The position numbers were made by a program, and so were the translations under genes. Of a stretch of DNA of 43,033 bases, positions 34,911 through 43,033 are shown one piece after another. Positions within the stretch are counted from its first letter, which is position 1, and each line of letters begins with the position of its first letter. Source of the DNA: an uncultured Bacteroidota bacterium (GTDB taxonomy: Bacteria; Bacteroidota; Bacteroidia; Flavobacteriales; Flavobacteriaceae); the NCBI GenBank assembly GCA_903839195.1, contig CAIMBK010000071.1:1-43033 (forward strand), given 5' to 3'. The notes under the pieces were generated by a model. That model ran no database searches, was not told the DNA's origin, and saw only the letters and a list, made by a program, of their open reading frames with translations.

Positions 34911-36062
34911 TTAAATTATGCTTTTCCGTTGCGCTTTCCACCAACGCTCGGGCATTTCTTGATTGCATGCCGATAAATATTCATCGTATGAACATGGTAA
35001 TAACGCGTTTCGTTTTGATTTATTATCATTATTCAAAAAAAACGGAACATCAATCCACCATCTTTCTGTTTTACTGCTCTTGTAAAATAGTAATTCGTCG
35101 TCTTCTATTGGAACAATATATTTAATATAATTCTCTCTATTTCCAAATGGATATTCGTTGGAGCGACAATGAAATCCTTCAATAAAATACCATATAATCT
35201 GTGCAATCAAAACCGATTCTTGCTTGGAATTTTGATGATTAAATATTGAAAACATACTCACTTTGTCACTAATTCCAGCATATCTAGATAAGGCACAAAT
35301 TTCCTTTCCATTAAATCCATTAGGCGTAAAAGTAGTAAAATTTCCCGAATCAGACGATTTTATTACGTTTAAATCAAGACTAACTAAGTCGGCATCTCTA
35401 AAAACAGGTTCGGCCAAAGCAATATTATTCGAGATTTCTCCCAGTCGATAGGCGTCAAAAAATAATTTTTCTATCAAATCAATTTCTTCCTGCGAATTAT
35501 AATAGGTTTGATAACCAATGTTACAATAATTGAATAAATTATTCGGTTCGTCAATGATTATTTTGGTTAAATACGATTCGGATGAAAGCGGATCTTTTTC
35601 TTTTCCAAAGTCAAATTTACTATCTATTGAAACCAAATTTACCATTTGTTCTAATTCGTCGTAAGCGCGGTAAAGCGGATAAACCAAATCTTGAGAACCC
35701 CCAATAATTATTGGAATTATTTTTTTCTTTATTAGAAAAGTAACCAATTTTTTTAACGCAAAATAGGTGTCTTCTGGAGTATTTCCGGAGTGAATGTCGC
35801 CCAAATCGGCAATGCTAGCGTCCCAATTTCCAGGGAATAATGTATATAATTCGCTTCTAATTTTCGACAAATCAACCTCATCAATGGCATTTGCAGCGCC
35901 ACGATTTTCTAAAACCCCAATAATCGCAATTTTGATTTTATCCAAATCTGGAAAAGCTTGATCCGTATGAAAAACCACTTTGCTACCAAAATGTTGTGAC
36001 GACAATTGGTTTATTTCTTGTACAAAATCAGAATCTATTGGATGTAAAAAACTAAATTCCAT
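34911..36062 (-). CDS. Arginase/formimidoylglutamase-fold protein with degenerate metal-ligand motifs
   Basis: IPIIIGGSQDLVYPLYRAYD, VNLVSIDSKFDFG, DADLVSLDLNVIKSSDSGNFTTFTPNGFNGKEICALSRYAG follow ureohydrolase motif order, but expected His/Asp ligands are substituted. Confidence 0.82.
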   Translation of the reverse strand: MEFSFLHPIDSDFVQEINQLSSQHFGSKVVFHTDQAFPDLDKIKIAIIGVLENRGAANAIDEVDLSKIRSELYTLFPGNWDASIADLGDIHSGNTPEDTYFALKKLVTFLIKKKIIPIIIGGSQDLVYPLYRAYDELEQMVNLVSIDSKFDFGKEKDPLSSESYLTKIIIDEPNNLFNYCNIGYQTYYNSQEEIDLIEKLFFDAYRLGEISNNIALAEPVFRDADLVSLDLNVIKSSDSGNFTTFTPNGFNGKEICALSRYAGISDKVSMFSIFNHQNSKQESVLIAQIIWYFIEGFHCRSNEYPFGNRENYIKYIVPIEDDELLFYKSSKTERWWIDVPFFLNNDNKSKRNALLPCSYDEYLSACNQEMPERWWKAQRKSII

Positions 36063-36065
36063 ATT

Positions 36066-38567
36066 TTATTTTTTTTTCGCTGCTGGTTTTTTCGCTGCTG
36101 GTTTTTTGGCAGATGCCTTTTTTGCAGGCGTTTTCTTTTCGATCATTTCTTGAACCTGTGCCAATGTCAACTGACTGGCATCAATATCTTTGCTCAATTC
36201 AATTTTGATTTTTCCTTTGGTTATTACCGAACGTCCCCAACGGGCTTTTTCAACTAAAATCCCTTCTTCTTTCCAATGATGAAGCACTTTATCAACGTTT
36301 TTTTGCAATTTGTCTTCAATCAATTCTTCGACATCGGATTGTGTTAATTGGTCAAAATTGTATTTTTTGCTAACATTTATAAACAACCCATTCCATTTGA
36401 TAAATGGACCAAATCGTCCAACGCCTTTTTGAACACCTTCATTTTTAAAATGAGCAATTGGCGCATCGGCTTTTGCTTTTTCATTGATTAATTCCTGAGC
36501 GCGCTCCAAATCTACATCCAATGGATCTTCCCCTTTTGGCAAAGAAATAAAAGCGCTTCCATGACGCACATAAGGACCAAAACGACCATTACTTACTTCA
36601 ACTTCTTCACCATTAATAATTCCAAGGTTTTTTGGCAATAAAAACAAATTCAACGCTTCTTCCAAAGTTATGTTTCCAATGTTTTGCTCATTTCGCAAAC
36701 TTGCGAATTTTTTTTCATCATCATCCGCTTCTCCAATTTGAGCCATTGGCCCGAATTTTCCTAAACGAACACTTACTTGCTTTCCAGTTTTTGGATCTTT
36801 TCCTAAAATTCGTTCCCCACTTTCTCTATCGGCATGGGCTTCAACTTCTTTTACATTGGGATGAAATTTATCGTAGAATTCCTGCATCATTTTGGCCCAA
36901 TTCACATTTCCTTCGGCAATTTCGTCAAAATCTTGCTCTACTTTTGCGGTAAAATTATAATCCAAAATAGCTTCAAAATTCTTTACCAAGAAATCCGTTA
37001 CAATAGTGCCAATATCGGTTGGAACTAATTTTCCTTTGTCCGAACCGGTGTTTTCTTTTAATAATTTTTCGCCTAACTTTCCTGATTGCAACGTCAATTG
37101 CGTATAATTTCGCTCCTGTCCTTCAAGATTGCCTTTTTCAACATAATTTCTATTAATAATGGTAGAAATAGTTGGCGCATAAGTTGATGGTCTTCCAATT
37201 CCGAGTTCTTCTAGTTTTTTAACCAACGCGGCTTCAGTATAACGAGCAGCTGCGCGAGAATATCGCTCGGTTGCGGTAATATAATTATTAAGTAATTTTT
37301 CGTTTGCTTTCAATGCAGGCAACATTCCTTCTTGTTCTTCATCGTCATCGTCATGGCCTTCAAGGTAAACTTTCAAGAAACCTTCAAAAAGTAATACTTC
37401 GCCCGAAGCTGTAAAAACTTCATTATGATTATTGGCTACGATTTTTACATTCGTACGTTCTAATTGCGCATCACTCATTTGCGAAGCCAAAGTTCTTTTC
37501 CAAATCAAATCATACAAACGCGCTTGATCTCGGTCAATATTTACCGTATGTCGCGACATGTCGGTTGGACGAATCGCCTCGTGGGCTTCTTGCGCTCCTT
37601 TGCTTTTATTTACAAATGTTCGGGGTTTTGAGAATTCTGCACCATACGATTTGATGATTTCAGCCTGAGCCGCATCCATCGCATCTTTCGATAAGTTGAC
37701 GCTATCCGTTCTCATGTAGGTGATCAAACCTGCTTCATACAATCGTTGTGCTAATTGCATCGTAATTCCAACGGGCAAATACAATTTTCGAGCCGCTTCT
37801 TGTTGCAAAGTGGACGTAGTAAAAGGACCTGCAGGAAATTTTCGAGTGGGTTTTGTTTCTAAATCAGAAACTTTATAAGTAGAACCGATATTTTTATTTA
37901 AAAAATCTTCGGCTTCTTTTTTAGTATTAAAATTTTTAGGCAATTTGGCTTTGAACGTTTTTCCAGCTTCATTAACAAATTCAGCAACAACAGAATAGGT
38001 TGCTACGGCTTTAAAATTCTGAATTTCACGTTCGCGTTCAACAATTAATCGAACGGCTACAGATTGTACTCTTCCGGCGGAAAGTCCACCTTTTATTTTT
38101 CGCCATAAAACGGGAGATAATTCATACCCCACCAATCGATCCAAAACCCGACGGGCTTGTTGGGCGTTTACTAAATTATAATCAATTTCACGAGGATTAT
38201 CAATCGCTTTTAAAATGGCCGATTTGGTAATTTCATGGAAAACAATTCGTTTGGTTTTGGCGGGATTTAATTTTAATTCTTCAGCTAAATGCCAAGAAAT
38301 AGCTTCTCCTTCTCGATCCTCATCACTTGCTAGCCAAACCATTTCTGCATTTTTGGCCAACGTTTTTAATTTGCTTACAAGTGCTTTTTTATCGGGTGAC
38401 ACTTCGTATTTTGGCTTAAATCCATTGGCGACATCAACACCGATTTCCTTTGAAGGCAAGTCGGCAATATGACCGTAACTGGACTCGACTTGGTAATCAC
38501 TTCCTAAAAATTTCTCAATTGTTTTTGCCTTTGCAGGTGACTCAACGATAACTAAATTCTTTGCCAT
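36066..38567 (-). CDS. topA: DNA topoisomerase I
   Basis: MAKNLVIVESPAKAKTIEKFLGSDYQVESSYGHIADLP, DEDREGEAISWHL, GLITYMRTDSVNLS; C-terminal Lys/Ala tail. Confidence 0.97.
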   Translation of the reverse strand: MAKNLVIVESPAKAKTIEKFLGSDYQVESSYGHIADLPSKEIGVDVANGFKPKYEVSPDKKALVSKLKTLAKNAEMVWLASDEDREGEAISWHLAEELKLNPAKTKRIVFHEITKSAILKAIDNPREIDYNLVNAQQARRVLDRLVGYELSPVLWRKIKGGLSAGRVQSVAVRLIVEREREIQNFKAVATYSVVAEFVNEAGKTFKAKLPKNFNTKKEAEDFLNKNIGSTYKVSDLETKPTRKFPAGPFTTSTLQQEAARKLYLPVGITMQLAQRLYEAGLITYMRTDSVNLSKDAMDAAQAEIIKSYGAEFSKPRTFVNKSKGAQEAHEAIRPTDMSRHTVNIDRDQARLYDLIWKRTLASQMSDAQLERTNVKIVANNHNEVFTASGEVLLFEGFLKVYLEGHDDDDEEQEGMLPALKANEKLLNNYITATERYSRAAARYTEAALVKKLEELGIGRPSTYAPTISTIINRNYVEKGNLEGQERNYTQLTLQSGKLGEKLLKENTGSDKGKLVPTDIGTIVTDFLVKNFEAILDYNFTAKVEQDFDEIAEGNVNWAKMMQEFYDKFHPNVKEVEAHADRESGERILGKDPKTGKQVSVRLGKFGPMAQIGEADDDEKKFASLRNEQNIGNITLEEALNLFLLPKNLGIINGEEVEVSNGRFGPYVRHGSAFISLPKGEDPLDVDLERAQELINEKAKADAPIAHFKNEGVQKGVGRFGPFIKWNGLFINVSKKYNFDQLTQSDVEELIEDKLQKNVDKVLHHWKEEGILVEKARWGRSVITKGKIKIELSKDIDASQLTLAQVQEMIEKKTPAKKASAKKPAAKKPAAKKK

Positions 38568-38818
38568 ATCCCGATTGTTTATGTCGGCAAAAGTATATGA
38601 TTTTTTTAAATTTTGAGTTTTTTAAATTTTAAAAATAAATTTTCTTGTTTAAAAGCGATTTAATTCGCTGAAAAACTGATTTTTAAAACTTGGTTAAATC
38701 CTTCAAAAAAAAAAACTCTTATTAAATATATAGGAAAGAAATCCATTGGCATAATTTCAGTTCTTTTAAGAATTTATATTAATTTCTTTAAAATCTTGTT
38801 AAATGTGTCTCTGCCATC

Positions 38819-38850
38819 TTGTCATATTTATTGAAATATCGCTATCTTTG
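38819..38850 (+). promoter_or_regulatory. Putative Bacteroidota-type promoter for miaB
   Basis: TTG (38819-38821) -N21- TATCTTTG (38843-38850), matching a -33 TTG / -7 TAnnTTTG arrangement. Confidence 0.6.
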
Positions 38851-38886
38851 CCCAAGAAGAAGAAAAACACTCTGGAAAGTGCCTTT

Positions 38887-40332
38887 ATGGAAAAGAAAAT
38901 GGAAGAAAGCAAACAAGGAAACAGCCTTGTTTTAGATAATAAACCCGAAAACACCAAGAAGCTTTATATCGAAAGTTATGGTTGCGCTATGAATTTTTCT
39001 GACAGCGAAATTGTAGCTTCTATTTTATCTGATAACGGTTTCAATACAACTCAAATCCTAGAAGAAGCCGATTTGGTTTTGGTTAACACGTGCTCCATTC
39101 GTGACAAAGCAGAACAAACCATCCGAAAACGTTTGGAAAAATACAATGCCGTAAAACGAATCAATCCGAAAATGAAAGTGGGTGTTTTAGGTTGTATGGC
39201 CGAACGATTGAAAAATAAATTTTTAGAAGAAGAAAAAATTGTTGACCTAGTTGTTGGTCCCGATGCCTATAAAGATTTGCCTAATTTATTGCAAGAAGTG
39301 GAAGAAGGACGCGATGCTATAAATGTCATTCTATCAAAAGATGAAACCTATGGCGATATTTCTCCCGTTCGATTAAATTCTAATGGCGTTTCAGCGTTTG
39401 TTTCGATTACACGAGGATGCGATAATATGTGTACTTTTTGCGTAGTTCCTTTCACAAGAGGACGGGAACGCAGTCGCGAACCACAAAGTATTTTAAAAGA
39501 AATTCAAGATTTATGGGATACTGGTTTTAAGGAAATTACGCTTCTTGGTCAAAATGTAGATAGTTATTTATGGTACGGCGGTGGATTGAAAAAAGATTTT
39601 ATCAGCGCATCCGAAATGCAACAAGCAACAGCGGTCGGTTTTGATCAATTGCTAGAAATGGTTGCCAAAGGATTTCCAAAAATGCGCATTCGCTTTTCGA
39701 CTTCCAATCCGCAAGACATGCATGAAAGCGTGTTGCATATTATTGCAAAATATGACAATATTTGTAAACACATTCACCTGCCTGTTCAATCGGGTAGCGA
39801 TCGGATTCTAAAAGAAATGAATCGTTTGCACACGCGTGAAGAGTATATTAAATTGATTTTATCTATTCGAAATATCCTTCCAAATTCTAGTATTTCGCAA
39901 GATATGATTGCCGGTTTCCCTACTGAAACAGAAGAAGACCATCAAGAGACTTTGAGTTTAATGGAAATCGTAAAATATAATTTCGGCTATATGTATTCGT
40001 ATTCTGAGAGACCTGGAACTTTGGCAGGTCGGAAAATGGAAGACGATGTTCCAGAAGCCACAAAATTGAGAAGATTGCAAGAAATTGTCGATCAACAACA
40101 AAAACATTCTTGGATAAGAAATGAAGAATTTATTGGTCAAACCGTTGAAGTTCTTGTTGAAAAGTTATCCAAAAAATCAACGGAAGAGTTTTCTGGAAAA
40201 AATTCACAAAATATCGCTGTAGTTTTCCCAAAAGAAAATTATAAAATTGGCGATTTTGTAAACGTAATAATAGAAAGTTGTACTAGCGGAACCTTGAAAG
40301 GCAGAGCAATTTGTTTGAGTAAAATGAATTAA
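38887..40332 (+). CDS. miaB: tRNA-2-methylthio-N6-dimethylallyladenosine synthase
   Basis: KLYIESYGCAMNFSDSEIVASIL, GCMAERLKN, SITRGCDNMCTFCVVPFTRGRERSR, TRAM-like C-terminus. Start moved to M29 (38887) because the track start (38803) precedes the predicted promoter. Confidence 0.95.
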   Translation: MEKKMEESKQGNSLVLDNKPENTKKLYIESYGCAMNFSDSEIVASILSDNGFNTTQILEEADLVLVNTCSIRDKAEQTIRKRLEKYNAVKRINPKMKVGVLGCMAERLKNKFLEEEKIVDLVVGPDAYKDLPNLLQEVEEGRDAINVILSKDETYGDISPVRLNSNGVSAFVSITRGCDNMCTFCVVPFTRGRERSREPQSILKEIQDLWDTGFKEITLLGQNVDSYLWYGGGLKKDFISASEMQQATAVGFDQLLEMVAKGFPKMRIRFSTSNPQDMHESVLHIIAKYDNICKHIHLPVQSGSDRILKEMNRLHTREEYIKLILSIRNILPNSSISQDMIAGFPTETEEDHQETLSLMEIVKYNFGYMYSYSERPGTLAGRKMEDDVPEATKLRRLQEIVDQQQKHSWIRNEEFIGQTVEVLVEKLSKKSTEEFSGKNSQNIAVVFPKENYKIGDFVNVIIESCTSGTLKGRAICLSKMN

Positions 40333-40355
40333 ACAAGTGTAAGAATTTTAGTAGT

Positions 40356-41612
40356 ATGGAAACAGTTCAGTCAATAAAACAGCGATTTGAAATCATTGGA
40401 AATGATCCAAAACTTAATCGCGCCATAGAAAAAGCCATTCAAGTAGCGCCAACCGATATTTCGGTATTAGTAGCTGGTGAAAGTGGTGTTGGTAAAGAAA
40501 GTATTCCTAAAATAATCCATTCGCTTTCCCATCGAAAACACGGAAAATACATTGCCGTAAATTGCGGTGCGATTCCTGAGGGAACAATTGATAGCGAACT
40601 TTTTGGACATGAAAAAGGCTCGTTTACAGGCGCTACGGGAACTCGTGAAGGATATTTTGAAGTGGCCAATGGAGGAACTATATTTTTAGATGAAGTAGGC
40701 GAATTGCCTTTGACTACGCAAGTGCGATTGCTTCGTGTTTTGGAAAATGGCGAATTCATCAAAGTGGGTTCTTCTCAAGTTCAAAAAACAAATGTTCGAA
40801 TTGTAGCGGCAACCAATGTCAATTTATTTGATGCCATCGAAAAAGGGAAATTCCGAGAAGATTTGTATTATCGTTTAAGCACCGTCGATATTACGTTGCC
40901 ACCATTACGAGATCGAAAAGATGATGTGCATTTGTTGTTTAGAAAATTTGCTTCCGATTTTGGACATAAATACAAAATGCCCGCCATAAAACTAGAAGAT
41001 AAAGCGGTTCAATGGCTTTCCAATTATCGATGGAGTGGCAATATTCGACAATTGAGAAATGTTGCTGAACAAATTTCGGTATTGGAAACAAACCGCGAAA
41101 TTTCGTTAGCGACTTTACAATCTTATTTACCGGTTGGCGGAAGCAATTTACCTTCCATTATTAAGGACAAAAAAAGCAAAAGTGATTTTAGCACCGAAAG
41201 AGAAATATTATATAAAGTGCTTTTTGACATGAAAAGCGACTTAAATGATTTGAAAAAACTCACCTTAGAATTGATGCAAAATGGCGTTTCGAAAGTACAA
41301 GAAACCAATCAGCATTTGATTAAAAAAATATATGGTCAAAAAGAAAATGATCATGAAATTGATTTTGAAGAAGAGCCTCAAACATCGATTATTTCGAAAG
41401 CTGATGTGAAAAATGATTTTGAAGAAAATCAAGATAATTATCTTTTTGCAGAAGAAATTGAAGAAGAAGAAATCTTACGATTGGAACAAAAAGAAATCGA
41501 AATGATCAAAAAATCATTAGAAAAAAACAAAGGGAAAAGAAAAGCCGCCGCTGATGAATTGGGCATTTCAGAAAGAACTTTGTACCGAAAAATCAAACAA
41601 TTCGACCTTTAA
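40356..41612 (+). CDS. Sigma-54-interacting AAA+ transcriptional regulator with Fis-type HTH, no receiver domain
   Basis: GESGVGKESIPKIIH, ELFGHEKGSFTGATG, GGTIFLDEVGELPL, LPPLRDRKDDV, C-terminal GKRKAAADELGISERTLYRKIKQF. Confidence 0.93.
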   Translation: METVQSIKQRFEIIGNDPKLNRAIEKAIQVAPTDISVLVAGESGVGKESIPKIIHSLSHRKHGKYIAVNCGAIPEGTIDSELFGHEKGSFTGATGTREGYFEVANGGTIFLDEVGELPLTTQVRLLRVLENGEFIKVGSSQVQKTNVRIVAATNVNLFDAIEKGKFREDLYYRLSTVDITLPPLRDRKDDVHLLFRKFASDFGHKYKMPAIKLEDKAVQWLSNYRWSGNIRQLRNVAEQISVLETNREISLATLQSYLPVGGSNLPSIIKDKKSKSDFSTEREILYKVLFDMKSDLNDLKKLTLELMQNGVSKVQETNQHLIKKIYGQKENDHEIDFEEEPQTSIISKADVKNDFEENQDNYLFAEEIEEEEILRLEQKEIEMIKKSLEKNKGKRKAAADELGISERTLYRKIKQFDL

Positions 41613-41630
41613 ATGAAGCAAAAAAATCAA

Positions 41631-41664
41631 TTTGATATTTGTCAACGAAATTTGAATATCTTTG
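41631..41664 (+). promoter_or_regulatory. Putative Bacteroidota-type promoter for lptE
   Basis: TTTG (41631-41634) -N22- TATCTTTG (41657-41664), just upstream of ATG 41681. Confidence 0.45.
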
Positions 41665-41680
41665 AATTTTAAAAATTACA

Positions 41681-42184
41681 ATGAAAAACTATTCGCTACT
41701 TATTGCCGCTTTCTTACTATTTTCATTAAATAGTTGTTCCGTATATAATTTTACTGGGACAGGAAAAATTGATGCAAAAACATTTCAGGTGAATTATTTT
41801 CAGAATAATGCCACTTTAATTGAACCAGGAATTGAACGGATTTTCACTCAAAAACTGCAAAATTTTATTCAAAACCAAACCAATTTGGGTTTAACAAATA
41901 CTAACGGCGATTTGGTTTATGAGGGCGAAATTACCGATTACAGAATCCAACCAATGACGGCAACGGCCGATCAAAGCGCAGCTCAAAACCGATTGACGAT
42001 AACTGTGAATGTTCGCTTTTCGAATAAAAAGAAAGAAGCGGACGACTTTGAAAAAAAGTTTTCATTTTATCAAGATTATGATGGAAACGAGCAACTTATT
42101 GGCTCCAAATTATCCGAAGCTTTGGACTTTATTTATGAACGAATTACGCAAGATATTTTCAATGAATCATTGGCAAAATGGTAA
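41681..42184 (+). CDS. lptE: LPS-assembly lipoprotein LptE family
   Basis: Lipobox LFSLNSCSVYNFTGTGKI; LptE-like PGIERIFTQKLQNFIQNQTNLGLTNTNGDLVYEGEITDYRIQP. Confidence 0.85.
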   Translation: MKNYSLLIAAFLLFSLNSCSVYNFTGTGKIDAKTFQVNYFQNNATLIEPGIERIFTQKLQNFIQNQTNLGLTNTNGDLVYEGEITDYRIQPMTATADQSAAQNRLTITVNVRFSNKKKEADDFEKKFSFYQDYDGNEQLIGSKLSEALDFIYERITQDIFNESLAKW

Positions 42185-42209
42185 AATTATTGAAATAAAT
42201 GTATAAAAA

Positions 42210-43033
42210 ATGAATGTATCCGATTTTACATCTTTGATTAACAATCCAAATGCGGTCAATGAAAAACAGACCTTAGCACTCGAAAAAATCGTTGCTGAGT
42301 TTCCGTATTTTCAGAGCGCCCGCGCGCTGCGATTAAAAGGTTTGTACAATCAAGATAGTTTTCGATACAATTATGATTTAAAAACAACCGCAGCCTACAC
42401 CACCGAAAGAAGTGTGCTTTTTGACTTAATTACTTCCGACTATTTTCTAGCGATTAACAAAGATGCTTATTTAGAAAATGTAGAAAAAATCAAAGCTATT
42501 GAAGTTGTTTCTATTGAAATTATTTCTGAAAATAGCGCTTCAGATGTTCGTTCCAATGCGCTAGAAGAATCGATTTTAACCTCCATAAAACAATCCAATT
42601 CAGTTGAAATAGCAACAGAAATTCAGAATGATTTTGAAATAACAGCCCAAAAACTTGAAATCGGAAAGCCATTAATTTTTTCCAAAAACGAAAAACATTC
42701 TTTCCAAGAATGGTTGCAATTATCTAAAATAAATCCAATTGACAGGACTGAAAGCGATTTTTCAGAAAAAACAAACCAAGAATTAGAAGCCGAAAAAAAC
42801 AAGAAACTAACGCTGATCGATAAATTTATAGAAGAAAATCCAAAAATTCCACCGCTATCAAAAGAGGCGATTGTCAAGGATTTTTCGGTTCCAATTGACG
42901 AGGATAAATCTTATTTAATGACCGAAACATTAGCAAAAGTATATTTGGAACAAAAAAAATATCAAAAAGCAATTCAAGCTTATGAAATATTAATTTTGAA
43001 ATATCCAGAAAAAAGTAGTTTCTTTGCAAACCG
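42210..43033 (+). CDS. TPR-like hypothetical protein, truncated at window end
   Basis: ATG at 42210, open to 43033: MNVSDFTSLINNPNAVNEKQTLALEKIVAEFPYFQSARALRLKGLYNQ... ending LAKVYLEQKKYQKAIQAYEILILKYPEKSSFFAN (TPR-like). Confidence 0.75.
   Translation, partial: MNVSDFTSLINNPNAVNEKQTLALEKIVAEFPYFQSARALRLKGLYNQDSFRYNYDLKTTAAYTTERSVLFDLITSDYFLAINKDAYLENVEKIKAIEVVSIEIISENSASDVRSNALEESILTSIKQSNSVEIATEIQNDFEITAQKLEIGKPLIFSKNEKHSFQEWLQLSKINPIDRTESDFSEKTNQELEAEKNKKLTLIDKFIEENPKIPPLSKEAIVKDFSVPIDEDKSYLMTETLAKVYLEQKKYQKAIQAYEILILKYPEKSSFFAN

Noticed and set aside
36066-36130. Short repetitive DNA at the topA 3' end (gctgctggttttttcgctgctgg)
   Set aside because: Explained by the Lys/Ala-rich C-terminal tail (KKPAAKKPAAKKK) of topoisomerase I, not a mobile or CRISPR repeat.
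36632-36952. 106 aa plus-strand ORF antisense to topA
   Set aside because: Shadow ORF inside topA; Phe/Leu/His-rich translation typical of antisense frames.
40439-40762. 107 aa minus-strand ORF antisense to the sigma-54-type regulator
   Set aside because: Shadow ORF opposite the conserved AAA+ core.

Overview
AT-rich 43 kb chromosomal window that reads as a Flavobacteriaceae (Bacteroidota) genome, probably Flavobacterium or a close relative. Left third (about 1-10.4 kb): an anaerobic / nitrosative-stress island. It holds an uncharacterised 597 aa Cys-containing protein, a class III ribonucleotide reductase (nrdD-nrdG) whose glycyl-radical C-terminus sits on a separate small overlapping ORF, a RIC/YtfE/ScdA Fe-S repair protein, nadB-nadA, and norB-norC. 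Three transcription units in this island (597 aa ORF; ric-nrdD-radical ORF-nrdG; norC-norB-nadA-nadB) each have a TGA-N6-TCA palindrome exactly 23 nt upstream of a Bacteroidota-like -7 element (TAnnTTTG or a one-mismatch variant). I read this as a shared CRP/FNR-family regulon. Middle (10.4-24 kb): a polysaccharide utilisation locus with a transmembrane beta-propeller/Y_Y_Y/LuxR regulator, a five-module SusE/F-like protein with a T9SS sorting domain, SusC, SusD, an EEP-family protein and two GH30 glycosidases, possibly for beta-1,6-glucan-type substrates. Next: a LytTR regulator, a GNAT/FemAB-like protein, an ABC-F ATPase, a DUF983 protein and an FAD oxidoreductase. Right third: T9SS/gliding gldKLMN, an arginase-fold protein with degraded metal-ligand motifs, topA, miaB, a sigma-54-type AAA+ regulator, lptE and a truncated TPR-like protein. 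No rRNA, tRNA, CRISPR array, transposase or prophage was recognised.
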